A stretch of DNA of 64,000 bases from Mycolicibacterium bacteremicum (GTDB lineage: Bacteria > Actinomycetota > Actinomycetes > Mycobacteriales > Mycobacteriaceae): positions 81,192 to 145,191 of the forward strand of contig NZ_MVHJ01000014.1 of the NCBI RefSeq assembly GCF_002086115.1. Reading direction: 5' to 3'. Of this stretch, positions 53,513-62,233 are shown one piece after another. Made by a program: the position numbers and the translations under genes. How positions within the stretch are numbered: position 1 is the stretch's first letter; every line of letters begins with the position of its first letter. The notes beneath the pieces are model-generated. The model was not told the DNA's origin. It saw only the letters and a list, made by a program, of their open reading frames with translations, and searched no databases.

Positions 53513-54484
53513 GTGTCCATCTACACCGAAGACCTGACCAAGCTGTACGGGAGCACCCGCGCCCTCGACGGGGTCTCCATCTCGGTCGAGCAGGGCGAGA
53601 TCCTCGGTGTCGTCGGCGCGAGCGGATCGGGCAAGAGCACGCTGGTGCGGACCATCGCCCTGCTGGAACGACCGACCAGCGGGCGGGTGGTGCTCGACGG
53701 CCAGGACCTCACCGCGCTGCCGGAGCGCGATCTGCGGGCCGCGCGCCGCCGCCTGGGCAACGTCTTCCAGGCGGCAAACCTGCTGGACAATCGCACCGCC
53801 CGGGCCAATATCGAATACCCGCTGGAAATCGCCGGCTGGGACCGGAAGAAACGCTGGTACCGGGCCCAGGAACTGCTGGAATTGGTGGGCCTGGCCGGCC
53901 GCGGCGAGGACTACCCGGCGCAGCTTTCCGGCGGCCAGCGGCAGCGCGTCGGCATCGCCCGCGCCCTGGCCGCCCGGCCCAGCGTGATCCTGGCCGACGA
54001 GCCGACCAGTGCGCTGGACCCGACGACCACCCAGGAGATCCTGGCCCTGCTGACCGGGCTGCGCGCCGAGCTCGACGTGACGGTCCTGCTCATTACGCAC
54101 GACCTGGCCATCGTGCGCCAGATCGCCGACCGGGTCACGGTGCTGCGCGACGGAAAGGTCGCCACCCAGGGAACCCTGGCCGAGGTGGCCGGAGATCCCG
54201 ATGCGGGGTTGCTGCCGAGCCTGCAGCCCCCGTCGGCCACGACCGACGGTGAGCTGATCGTCAACGTGCACGCCGGCGTGGACGCGTCGGCCTCGTTCAT
54301 CAGCAAGCTGTCCCGCGATCTGAACACCGATGTGCGGATCATCGACGGTGAGGTGTTACAGCTTGGCGGACAATCGGTCTCGCAGTTCCAGCTGGGACTG
54401 ACGGGGCTGGACCACTCGGCGCCGGCACGCGCCGAGGAGTACACCCGATGGCTGCGCCGGCACGGTCTGGCGGTGGTGGCATGA
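53513..54484 (+). CDS. metN: Methionine ABC transporter ATP-binding protein MetN
   Basis: The 323-residue ATPase shows Walker A GASGSGKST, the signature LSGGQRQRVGIARAL, Walker B VILADEPTSALDP and the switch LLITHDLAIV. A C-terminal NIL domain (from about 245, LIVNVHAGVDASASFISKLS) senses methionine to cause trans-inhibition in the E. coli homologue. GTG 53513 is used. The stop overlaps metI (ATGA). A methionine importer directly after metK makes metabolic sense. Confidence 0.92.
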   Translation: MSIYTEDLTKLYGSTRALDGVSISVEQGEILGVVGASGSGKSTLVRTIALLERPTSGRVVLDGQDLTALPERDLRAARRRLGNVFQAANLLDNRTARANIEYPLEIAGWDRKKRWYRAQELLELVGLAGRGEDYPAQLSGGQRQRVGIARALAARPSVILADEPTSALDPTTTQEILALLTGLRAELDVTVLLITHDLAIVRQIADRVTVLRDGKVATQGTLAEVAGDPDAGLLPSLQPPSATTDGELIVNVHAGVDASASFISKLSRDLNTDVRIIDGEVLQLGGQSVSQFQLGLTGLDHSAPARAEEYTRWLRRHGLAVVA

Positions 54485-55209
54485 GTGGGTTCACCGCATG
54501 GCTGAACGACTCGATCCTGCTCAGCAGTGACGCGGTGCCCACGGCACTGATCCAGACCCTGCAACTGGTGTTCGTGCCGTTCGTCTTCGTCATCGTGTTC
54601 GGCATCCCGCTCGGCGTCGTGCTGTACGTCACCGCCCCGGGCGGACTGGCGCCGGTGCGCTGGCTCAACAGCAGCCTCGGTGCGGTCGTCAACGTCACCC
54701 GATCCCTGCCGTTCCTGGTGCTGGTGATCGCGCTGTGGCCGCTCGGCCGGCTGCTGGTCGGCTCCAGTCTGGGCACGGTGGCGGCCATGGTGCCGCTCAC
54801 CATCGGCACCATCCCGTTCCTGGCCCGGCTGGTGGAGGCCTCGCTGCGTGAGGTCGACGGCGGCAAGATCGACGCCGCCCGCGTCGTCGGCGCCACCCGC
54901 TGGCAGATCATCACCAAAACGCTGCTGCCCGAGGCCATCAGCGGCATCATTGCCGGACTCACCATCACCATCGTTGCGCTGCTGGGCTTTTCCGCACTGG
55001 CCGGCGTCATCGGCGGCGGCGGGCTCGGCGACCTGGCGATCCGCTACGGCGCCCGCTCCTACGACGGGCCGGTGCTGTGGGCAACCGTGCTGCTACTCAT
55101 CGTGCTGGCCCAGATCTTCCAGGTGGTGGGGGACCACCTCACCCGCCGGACCGACCACCGCAGCTCATCCACCACCGAAAGGACATCGAAGAATGACCAG
55201 CGTGCCTGA
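54481..55209 (+). CDS. metI: Methionine ABC transporter permease MetI
   Basis: The 242-residue membrane protein has about five helices and the MetI EAA region (KIDAARVVGATRWQIITKTLLPEAISGIIAGL, seen as DAARVVGATRWQIITKTLLPE). VNVTRSLPFLVLVIAL and GFSALAGVIGGGGLGDLAIRYG (seen as GVIGGGGLGDLAIRYG) are typical. It starts at ATG 54481 inside the metN stop and overlaps metQ by 17 nt at its 3' end. Confidence 0.92.
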   Translation: MSGFTAWLNDSILLSSDAVPTALIQTLQLVFVPFVFVIVFGIPLGVVLYVTAPGGLAPVRWLNSSLGAVVNVTRSLPFLVLVIALWPLGRLLVGSSLGTVAAMVPLTIGTIPFLARLVEASLREVDGGKIDAARVVGATRWQIITKTLLPEAISGIIAGLTITIVALLGFSALAGVIGGGGLGDLAIRYGARSYDGPVLWATVLLLIVLAQIFQVVGDHLTRRTDHRSSSTTERTSKNDQRA

Positions 55210-56026
55210 GGGCCCACCGAAGTCGAAGACCCCGGTGTACGCGGCGATCGCCGTCGTGATCGTCGTCGTCGCCGCCCTCGCCGGCTATTTCCTGCTGCGC
55301 GGGGAGGACAAGCAGCGCATCACCGTCGCTGCCACCCAGGTGCCGCATGCCGAAATCCTGGAGTTCATCAAGAACGGCCCTGCCAAGGACGCCGGGCTGG
55401 ACTTCGACATCCGGGTGTTCGACGACTACTCGTTGGGCAACCGGTGGCTGTCCGAGGGGGACGTCGACGCCAATTATTTCCAGCACAAGCCCTATTTCGA
55501 TGAGCAGGTCGCCGACTTCGGCTATCAGCTACACGAATTCCCGGGCGTACACATCGAACCCTACGCGGCCTTCTCGCAGAAGTTCGATTCCGCCGAGCAA
55601 CTGCCCGACGGCGCCCGGATCAGCATCACCGACGACGGCTCCAACCAGGCCCGCGCGCTGGCCCTGCTGGCGAGCAAGAATCTGGTGACCCTACCCGCCG
55701 ACGGTGAGGTCAACGTCTATACCGTCGGCAATCCGAAGAATCTCCAATTCATCGAGGCCGCACCGGATCTCCAGGCCAAGGCCATCCCGGACGTGGACCT
55801 GGCGATCCTGAACGGCAACTACTTCCTGGACGCCGGCTACACCCTGAAAGACGCGCTGATCGTCGAGTCGCTGGAGGACAACCCGTACGCGAACTTCCTG
55901 GCCAGCCGCCAGGACAATGCCGAGAATCCCGATGTGGTCAAGCTCGACGAGCTGTTGCACAGTGACGCGACCCGCGCCTTCATCGAGGAACGCTGGCCCG
56001 GGGGAGACGTCTCACCGGCGTTCTGA
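55193..56026 (+). CDS. metQ: MetQ-type methionine-binding protein, membrane-anchored
   Basis: The 277-residue NlpA-family protein has ITVAATQVPHAEILEFIKN, VDANYFQHKPYFDEQ (the methionine-binding strand) and NYFLDAGYTLKDAL. Instead of a lipobox it has a single N-terminal helix (about 17-36, AAIAVVIVVVAALAGYFLL) without a cysteine, so it is probably anchored by an uncleaved helix. ATG 55193 lies within metI. The 3' end overlaps the convergent monooxygenase gene by 15 nt. Confidence 0.9.
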   Translation: MTSVPEGPPKSKTPVYAAIAVVIVVVAALAGYFLLRGEDKQRITVAATQVPHAEILEFIKNGPAKDAGLDFDIRVFDDYSLGNRWLSEGDVDANYFQHKPYFDEQVADFGYQLHEFPGVHIEPYAAFSQKFDSAEQLPDGARISITDDGSNQARALALLASKNLVTLPADGEVNVYTVGNPKNLQFIEAAPDLQAKAIPDVDLAILNGNYFLDAGYTLKDALIVESLEDNPYANFLASRQDNAENPDVVKLDELLHSDATRAFIEERWPGGDVSPAF

Positions 56027-57589
56027 GAACTCGTAGTCGCCGAGCGGGAAGCTGCGGCTGCGCCAGTACGTCTCCGGCGTACTGGCCGGCCGCAGCGGCA
56101 CATCACCGTTGCGGTCGAAGTAGTAGCTGTTCGCGGTCGAACAGCTGTCCTGCCAGAAGATCTGCCGGTGCCGCTTACGCATCATCTCGTCGAAGTATCG
56201 CGCGTTGGCCTCGGCGCGGATCTCCACCCGGGTGGCCCCGGTCCGGTCGGCCTCCCGCAGGCAGCGCACGATGTGCCGGGTCTGGGTCTCGATCAACGCG
56301 AAATACGATGATCCGACATACCCATAGGGCCCGCAGACGTTGTAGAAGTTCGGGAAGCCCGGCACGCTGACACCCTCGTAGGCCTGCATCCGGTGCTGGG
56401 TCCAGAACTCGGCCAACGATCGGCCGTCGGCCCCGATCAGCGGGAAGGTCCCCGAATCGACGTCCATCACCTTGAAACCCGTTGCCAGCACCAACACGTC
56501 GACCTCGTGGGTGACCCCGTCGGAGGTCACCACACCGGTGGGAGTGATCCTCTCGATCGGCTCGGTGATCAGCGCGACGTTGTCGCGGTTGAAGGTGCGC
56601 AGATAGGTGTTGTGGAAGGCCGGACGCTTGCACCCGACGGCGTAGCGCGGCGTCAGCTTGTCCCGCAGCACCGGATCGGTGACCTCGCGGCGCAGATAGT
56701 TCCGCGCCAACCGCTCGGCGCCCCCGCTGAGCGGCAGGACGCTGTGATACTGCGCCGAGAGCGGGAACGTCACCTCGACATAGGCCTGGCTGAGGGCGCG
56801 CTGCACCGCGCTGCCGAAGGGAAGGCGCATCGCCCACCGTGCCGGGGCCGGCAGCGGCACGTCGAACTTCGGGAAACACCAAATCGGGGTGCGCTGGAAA
56901 ACGTTGAGCTGCCCGACGATCGGTGCGATCTCCGGGATCAGCTGGACCGCCGAGGCGCCGGTGCCGATCACCGCCACCCGCTGACCGCGCAGATCGGCCG
57001 CATGGTCCCAGCGCGCGGTGTGCAGCGTGGTGCCGGCGAAGGTCTCGACGCCGTCGATATCGGGCAGCTTCGGGACGTTGAGCACACCGGCGGCGTTGAT
57101 CAGGTGCCGCGCGGTCAGCGTGCCGGCCTCGCTCGCCCCGGTGCCTTTCCCCGTCGCTTCGCTCGCCCCGGTGCCTTCCCCCGTCGCCTCGCTCGCCCCG
57201 GTGCCTTCCCCCGTCGCTTCGCTCGCCCTGGTCTGGACCCGCCACAGGTCGGCATCGGAGTCGAAACGGGCTGCGGTGATCTCGGTGTCGAACCGGATCC
57301 GGGAAGCCAGCTGGTACTTGGCGACACAGTGGTCGGCGTAGGCCTTCAGTTCGTGGCCCGGTGCGTAGGTGCGCGACCATAGCGGGCTCTGCTCGAACGA
57401 GAACTGGTAGGAGAACGACGGGATGTCCACGGCGATACCGGGATAGGTGTTCCAAAACCAGGTGCCGCCGGCCTCGGCGCCTGCCTCCACGATGAGGTAG
57501 TCACCCAGTCCGGCCTTGTCCAGGGCGATCGCGGCGCCGATGCCGGAGAACCCGGCCCCGATGATCAGGGTGTGAAAGTCCGGTGTCAT
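56012..57589 (-). CDS. Baeyer-Villiger-type flavin monooxygenase (Rv1393c type)
   Basis: The 525-residue FAD/NADPH enzyme has FAD-binding IIGAGFSGIGAAI, the GGTWFWNTYPG motif, the Baeyer-Villiger fingerprint FAGTTLHTARW (FxGxxxHxxxW), NADPH-binding VIGTGASAVQLIPE and ATGFKV near the C-terminus. It inserts oxygen next to ketones or oxidises N/S groups. A (GASEATGEGT)n insert of about 35 residues interrupts the protein between the FAD domain and the fingerprint. It is the third gene of a minus-strand operon with two esterases, 10 nt after the nearer one. Confidence 0.88.
   Translation of the reverse strand: MTPDFHTLIIGAGFSGIGAAIALDKAGLGDYLIVEAGAEAGGTWFWNTYPGIAVDIPSFSYQFSFEQSPLWSRTYAPGHELKAYADHCVAKYQLASRIRFDTEITAARFDSDADLWRVQTRASEATGEGTGASEATGEGTGASEATGKGTGASEAGTLTARHLINAAGVLNVPKLPDIDGVETFAGTTLHTARWDHAADLRGQRVAVIGTGASAVQLIPEIAPIVGQLNVFQRTPIWCFPKFDVPLPAPARWAMRLPFGSAVQRALSQAYVEVTFPLSAQYHSVLPLSGGAERLARNYLRREVTDPVLRDKLTPRYAVGCKRPAFHNTYLRTFNRDNVALITEPIERITPTGVVTSDGVTHEVDVLVLATGFKVMDVDSGTFPLIGADGRSLAEFWTQHRMQAYEGVSVPGFPNFYNVCGPYGYVGSSYFALIETQTRHIVRCLREADRTGATRVEIRAEANARYFDEMMRKRHRQIFWQDSCSTANSYYFDRNGDVPLRPASTPETYWRSRSFPLGDYEFSERR
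57127..57231 (-). repeat. 30-bp in-frame tandem repeat inside the monooxygenase gene
   Basis: Three full copies at 57127-57156, 57157-57186 and 57187-57216, plus a half copy to 57231, of a 30-bp unit reading CTCGCTCGCCCCGGTGCC followed by TTCCCCCGTCG on the plus strand. Being a multiple of 3, it encodes a 10-residue repeat, GASEATGEGT, with one Lys-for-Glu change. The copy number may vary between strains by replication slippage. Confidence 0.95.
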
Positions 57590-57599
57590 GACGTGCCCT

Positions 57600-58556
57600 T
57601 CACGGGTGCAGGGCGGCCCGCAGGGCGGCGATCCCGCGGTCGGTGGCCTCGGTCGCGACGGGGGAGGCCAGCGCCAGACTGACATAGCCGTGCACCAGCG
57701 TCGGTTCGTTGCTGTGCTGCACGGCAACTCCGGCCGCGGTGAGCAGTTCGGCGTACGTGCCGCCGTCGTCGCGCAGTGGATCGTGCTCGGCGGTGCCGAT
57801 ATAGGCCGGCGGCAACCCGGCCAGCGACTCGGCGTTGGCCGGCGCCACATCGGTCGGCAGCGCCGCCGGGTTGTCGAGGTCCATGCCGGGCAGATACCAG
57901 GTCAGGAAGGCGTTCGTGACATCCCGATTGAGGATGTAGGCGTCGGCGTTCTCGATGAACGACGGTGCCGAGCGGTCGCCGACGGCGACCGGGTACCACA
58001 GCAGCTGGAAGACCAAGGGTGGCCCACCGGCGTCGCGGGCCCGCAGCGCCATCACCGCCGACAGGTTGCCGCCCGCCGAATCACCCGCCACCGCAATGCG
58101 TTCGGGATCACCACCGAGTTCGGCGGCGTGCTCACCGACCCAGCGCAGTGCCGCCCAGGCGTCCTCGACGCCGGCCGGGAACGGGTGCTCGGGTGCCAGC
58201 CGATAGTCCACCGACACCACGATGGCCTCGGCACCCACCGAGTGTGCGCGCGCGACATGATCGTGGGTGTCCAGATCACCGATCGCCCATCCGCCGCCGT
58301 GGTAGTACACGACCACCGGCAGATTCTCGTGCTGGTCGACCGGCGGCCAGTAGATCCGTGCCGGGATGTCGGACAGCTCGCCGTATCCGATGGTGCGCTC
58401 TTCGATACGCAGCTGCACCAACATGTTCGGCGGCGGCTTGAGCGCCCGGAACTTCTCCCGGGCCACCTCGACACCATCGGTGACCGAGAACTCCAGCGGC
58501 ACCGCGTCCAGCAGGGCCTTGAGGTTCGGATCGACGTCGGGACGCGTGGCGGTCAT
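57600..58556 (-). CDS. Alpha/beta hydrolase, HSL-family carboxylesterase (NlhH/LipI type)
   Basis: The 318-residue enzyme has the oxyanion motif YYHGGGWAIGDL, nucleophile GDSAGG (IAVAGDSAGGNL), catalytic Asp in HDPLRDD and His in LVHGYVSL. The hormone-sensitive-lipase family hydrolyses short-chain esters. Homologues in M. tuberculosis lie near Rv1399c/Rv1400c. It is 5 nt downstream of a close paralogue and 10 nt upstream of the monooxygenase, so the three are one operon. Starts at ATG 58556. Confidence 0.9.
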   Translation of the reverse strand: MTATRPDVDPNLKALLDAVPLEFSVTDGVEVAREKFRALKPPPNMLVQLRIEERTIGYGELSDIPARIYWPPVDQHENLPVVVYYHGGGWAIGDLDTHDHVARAHSVGAEAIVVSVDYRLAPEHPFPAGVEDAWAALRWVGEHAAELGGDPERIAVAGDSAGGNLSAVMALRARDAGGPPLVFQLLWYPVAVGDRSAPSFIENADAYILNRDVTNAFLTWYLPGMDLDNPAALPTDVAPANAESLAGLPPAYIGTAEHDPLRDDGGTYAELLTAAGVAVQHSNEPTLVHGYVSLALASPVATEATDRGIAALRAALHP

Positions 58557-58561
58557 GTGTT

Positions 58562-59491
58562 TCAGGCTAACGCGGCGCGCAGTGCCGCAAGGCCACGATC
58601 GGTCGCTTCGGTGGCCGCCGGCACCACGCCGCGGTAACCGAGGTAGCCGTGCACCAGCGTCGGTGCGTTGTGTACCTGTACCGGCACCCCCGCCGCGCCG
58701 AGCAGCTCGCCGTAGCGCACCCCGTCATCGCGCAGTGGGTCATGACCGGCGACCGCGATGTAGGCCGGTGCGACCCCGGCCAGCGATTGGGCCCGGGCCG
58801 GGACCAACGTGGCGGGTGGGTTCTTCAGGTCGGTGTCACCGGCGTAGAGCTTGGAGAACCCGCCGATGGCGCCGCGCCCGAGGATCGGTGCGTCGGCGTT
58901 CTCGGTGAACGACGGCAGTGAGGTGTCCCAGGTGGTGGCCGGATACCACAGCAGCTGCATCCGCAGGTTCAGGCCGGTATCGCGGGCCAGCAGGGCGACG
59001 ACGGCGGCGAGGTTGCCACCGGCGGAATCACCGGCCACGGCGATGCGGGTGGCGTCGGCGCCCAGTTCGTCGGCGTGCTCGGCCACCCACTGCGTCACCG
59101 CCCAGACGTCGTCGACCGCGGCCGGATAGGGATGCTCGGGGGCCAACCGGTAGTCCACCGATACGACGACGGCGCCGGCGCCGACGGCGTGCTCGCGCGC
59201 GGTGCCGTCATAGCTGTCCAGGTCGCCGACGACCCAGCCGCCGCCGTGCAGGAACAGCACCACCGGCGGGCGGGGATCCGAGGATTCGGGACGGTACACC
59301 CGGACCGGGACACCGGCGATGGTGCGGTCCTCGGTATGCAACTCGGGGTGCACCTCGCGGCGCGGCAGGGCACGGAAACGCTCGCGGGCCGCCTCGGGGC
59401 CACCGTCCATGGTCAATTGGAACGGCACCGCTTCCAGTACCTTCTCCAGGATGGCGTCCAAGGCGGGTCTGTCGGCACCGGGTTCAGGCAT
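58562..59491 (-). CDS. Alpha/beta hydrolase, HSL-family carboxylesterase, tandem paralogue
   Basis: The 309-residue paralogue of the next gene shows FLHGGGWVVGDL, IAVAGDSAGGNLAAV, HDPLRDDGVRYGELLGAAGV (seen as HDPLRDDGVRY) and LVHGYLGY. The two align along their full length, suggesting tandem duplication. It is the first gene of the minus-strand operon. Its ATG (59491) overlaps the divergent lysoplasmalogenase ATG (59490), leaving no room for conventional leaders. Confidence 0.9.
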   Translation of the reverse strand: MPEPGADRPALDAILEKVLEAVPFQLTMDGGPEAARERFRALPRREVHPELHTEDRTIAGVPVRVYRPESSDPRPPVVLFLHGGGWVVGDLDSYDGTAREHAVGAGAVVVSVDYRLAPEHPYPAAVDDVWAVTQWVAEHADELGADATRIAVAGDSAGGNLAAVVALLARDTGLNLRMQLLWYPATTWDTSLPSFTENADAPILGRGAIGGFSKLYAGDTDLKNPPATLVPARAQSLAGVAPAYIAVAGHDPLRDDGVRYGELLGAAGVPVQVHNAPTLVHGYLGYRGVVPAATEATDRGLAALRAALA

Positions 59492-60200
59492 GGCAACACC
59501 GTACGCAGCGCGCCCGACCCGGCTGCTGTGGGCTCTGGCCGTGCTGGCCGGACTCGGTTACGGCATCTTTCTGATCACGGTCGCCCTGCGGGTGCCGGCC
59601 GGCACCGACCTCACCGGGCAGTTCGCCCTGCAACCGGCGGTCAAGGCCGCCGCCGCGGTGCTGCTGGCGGCGGCGGCGTGCACGCACCCGGTGGCTCGGG
59701 AACGGCGCTGGCTGATCGCGGCGCTGATCGGTTCGGCCGCCGGCGACTACCTGCTGGCCATGCCGTGGTGGGAGCCGTCCTTCGTGCTGGGGTTGGCTGC
59801 GTTCCTGATCGCGCACCTGTGCTTTCTGGCCGCGCTGATCCCGCTGGTGGCCCGGCAGCGATCCCGGCTGATCGCCGCCGGCGCCGTCGTGCTCGCCTGC
59901 CTCGCGCTGCTGGTGTGGTTCTGGCCGGCGCTGCTCGTGCAGGGCATGGCGCTGCCGGTGACGGTGTACATCGCCGTACTCGGGGCGATGGTGTGCGCGG
60001 CCCTGCTGGCCCGGCTGCCGACACCCTGGACCGCGCTGGGAGCGGTGTGCTTCGCGGTGTCGGACTCGATGATCGGCATCAGCAAGTTCGTCCTCGGCGA
60101 CGAGCGGTTGGCGGTCCCGATCTGGTGGGCCTACGCGGGGTCGCTGTTCCTCATCACCGCCGGGTTCTTCTTCGGCCGGGCGGACGGGACGAGCGACTAG
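59490..60200 (+). CDS. YhhN/TMEM86-family lysoplasmalogenase-like membrane protein (Rv1401 type)
   Basis: The 236-residue integral membrane protein has about eight helices; family motifs include GSAAGDYLLAMPWWEPSFVLGLAAFLIAHLCF (seen as GSAAGDYLLAM and AAFLIAHLCF) and AVSDSMIGISKF near the C-terminus. Conserved acidic residues in these segments form the active site of mammalian lysoplasmalogenase, which cleaves vinyl-ether lysolipids; the bacterial substrate is uncertain. ATG 59490 overlaps the opposite-strand start by 2 nt. priA follows 10 nt later. Confidence 0.85.
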   Translation: MATPYAARPTRLLWALAVLAGLGYGIFLITVALRVPAGTDLTGQFALQPAVKAAAAVLLAAAACTHPVARERRWLIAALIGSAAGDYLLAMPWWEPSFVLGLAAFLIAHLCFLAALIPLVARQRSRLIAAGAVVLACLALLVWFWPALLVQGMALPVTVYIAVLGAMVCAALLARLPTPWTALGAVCFAVSDSMIGISKFVLGDERLAVPIWWAYAGSLFLITAGFFFGRADGTSD

Positions 60201-60210
60201 TGGGCCGGCG

Positions 60211-62208
60211 GTGACCCCCGTCGTCCGACATCCCGCCGAGCACGAGCCGATCGCGCGGGTCCTGCCGATGCTGTCGGTGCCGCACCTGGATCGCGATTTC
60301 GACTACCTGGTCGCCGCCGACCAGTCCGACGACGCCCAACCGGGAGTGCGGGTGCGGGTGCGTTTTCACGGCAGGCTGGTCGACGGGTTCATCCTGGAAC
60401 GGCGCTCGGACACCGACCACGCCGGAAAACTGGGCTGGCTGGATCGGGTCGTCTCACCCGAACCGGTGCTGACCCCGGACGTCCGCCGCCTCGTCGATGC
60501 CGTCGCCGCCCGGTATGTCGGGACCCGGCCCGACGTGCTGCGCCTGGCGGTGCCGCCGCGGCACGCGCGGGCCGAGAAACCCGCGGAGGCACCGGCGGCC
60601 ACACCGATACAACCGATCGACGAGAACGCGTGGACCGCCTACGGCCGCGGCGAACAGTTTGTGGCCGCATTGCGCGACGGCCGGGCCGCGCGGGCGGTCT
60701 GGCAGGCGCTGCCGGGGGAGCGCTGGGCGCAGCGGCTCGCCGAGATCGCCGCCGTCACCGTCGCGGCCGGCCGCGGCGCGCTGATCATCGTGCCCGACCA
60801 ACGGGATGTCGACGCCGTGCAGGTCGCGGCGGTGGAACTGGCCGGAGCGCAGGTGGCCGCGCTGTCGGCCGGGCTGGGACCGGCACAGCGCTACCGGCGC
60901 TGGCTGTCGGTGCTGCGCGGACAGACCCGGCTGGTGATCGGCACCCGCAGCGCGGTGTTCGCGCCCGTGGCCGACCTGGGTCTCATCGCGGTCTGGGACG
61001 ACGGGGACGACTCGCTGTCCGAGCCGCGTGCACCCTATCCGCACGCCCGCGATGTCGCGATGCTGCGGGCGCATCAATTACGTTGTGCCGCAGTCATCGG
61101 TGGCTACGCCCGCACGGCAGAGGCGCACGCCCTGGTGCGCAGCCGCTGGGCGCACGACCTGGTGGCCACCCGCGCGGTGGTCCGCCAGCACGCACCGCGC
61201 GTGACGGCGCTGGACGACAACGCCTTCGATCACGTTCGTGACCCGGCCGCGCACACCGCCCGGCTGCCCTCGATGGCGTTGCGGACGGCACGCGCGGCGC
61301 TGGACGCCGGGCACCCGGTGCTGGTGCAGGTGCCGCGGCGCGGTTACATCCCGGCATTGGCGTGCGCGAAATGCCGGACCGTCGCCCGCTGCCGGCACTG
61401 CACCGGGCCGCTGCAGCTCACCGGTCGCGACGCCCAAGGTGCGGTGTGCCGCTGGTGTGCCCGGACCGACCTGATGTTGCGCTGCGCCAACTGTGGTTCC
61501 GACGCCGTGCGCGCCGTCGTGGTCGGGGCGCGGCGCACCGCCGAGGAACTCGGCCGCGCACTGCCCGGCGCCACCGTCATCACCTCCGGTGGGGAGTCGG
61601 TGATCTCGACCGTGCCGGCCAAGCCTGCCGTCGTGGTGTCCACTCCCGGTGCCGAACCGGTGGCCGACGGCGGATACGGGGCGGCGCTGCTGCTGGACGG
61701 TTGGGCGCTGCTCGGACGTCAGGACCTGCGGGCCGCCGAGGACACCCTGCGCCGCTGGATGGCCGCTTCGGCGCTGGTGCGAAGCCGTGCCGACGGCGGC
61801 ACCGTGGCCGTCATCGCCGAATCGGCGATCCCGACCGTGCAGTCGTTGATCCGCTGGGATCCGCTGGGCCACGCCGAATCCGAGCTGGTCGCCCGTGACG
61901 AGGTGGCGCTGCCGCCGGCCGTGCACCTGGCGGTACTGGACGGGGTGCCCGAGGCGGTGCACGCGCTGCTGGACGCGGCACACCTGCCGGACGGCGCGGA
62001 GCCGCTCGGCCCGGTGGACCTACCGCCCGGTGCCCGGCGCCCACCGGGAATCGCGGTCGACAGCCCGGTGGCCCGGATGCTGGTGCGGGTGCCGCGGGCC
62101 GGTGGCCTGGAACTGGCGGCCGCGTTGCGGCGGGCGGTCAATTCGCTGAGCTCACGCCACGATCAGGAGCCGGTTCGCGTCCAAATGGACCCGTTGCACA
62201 TAGGCTAG
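60211..62208 (+). CDS. priA: Primosomal protein PriA, helicase-inactive actinobacterial form
   Basis: The 665-residue protein keeps the PriA 3' DNA-binding domain (PIARVLPMLSVPHLDRDFDYLV, then VRFHGRLVDGFI) and the zinc-binding cysteines (CAKCRTVARCRHC, CRWCARTD, CANCGSD; about 383-433). The Walker A motif is absent (LPGERWAQRL at its position) and the DEAH box is degenerate (VWDDGDDSLSE), so ATPase/helicase activity is unlikely. This is known for actinobacterial PriA. It probably acts in replication restart as a scaffold. GTG 60211 is used. Confidence 0.93.
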   Translation: MTPVVRHPAEHEPIARVLPMLSVPHLDRDFDYLVAADQSDDAQPGVRVRVRFHGRLVDGFILERRSDTDHAGKLGWLDRVVSPEPVLTPDVRRLVDAVAARYVGTRPDVLRLAVPPRHARAEKPAEAPAATPIQPIDENAWTAYGRGEQFVAALRDGRAARAVWQALPGERWAQRLAEIAAVTVAAGRGALIIVPDQRDVDAVQVAAVELAGAQVAALSAGLGPAQRYRRWLSVLRGQTRLVIGTRSAVFAPVADLGLIAVWDDGDDSLSEPRAPYPHARDVAMLRAHQLRCAAVIGGYARTAEAHALVRSRWAHDLVATRAVVRQHAPRVTALDDNAFDHVRDPAAHTARLPSMALRTARAALDAGHPVLVQVPRRGYIPALACAKCRTVARCRHCTGPLQLTGRDAQGAVCRWCARTDLMLRCANCGSDAVRAVVVGARRTAEELGRALPGATVITSGGESVISTVPAKPAVVVSTPGAEPVADGGYGAALLLDGWALLGRQDLRAAEDTLRRWMAASALVRSRADGGTVAVIAESAIPTVQSLIRWDPLGHAESELVARDEVALPPAVHLAVLDGVPEAVHALLDAAHLPDGAEPLGPVDLPPGARRPPGIAVDSPVARMLVRVPRAGGLELAAALRRAVNSLSSRHDQEPVRVQMDPLHIG

Positions 62209-62233
62209 CGACGACGACGGCGGGAGGTGCACG

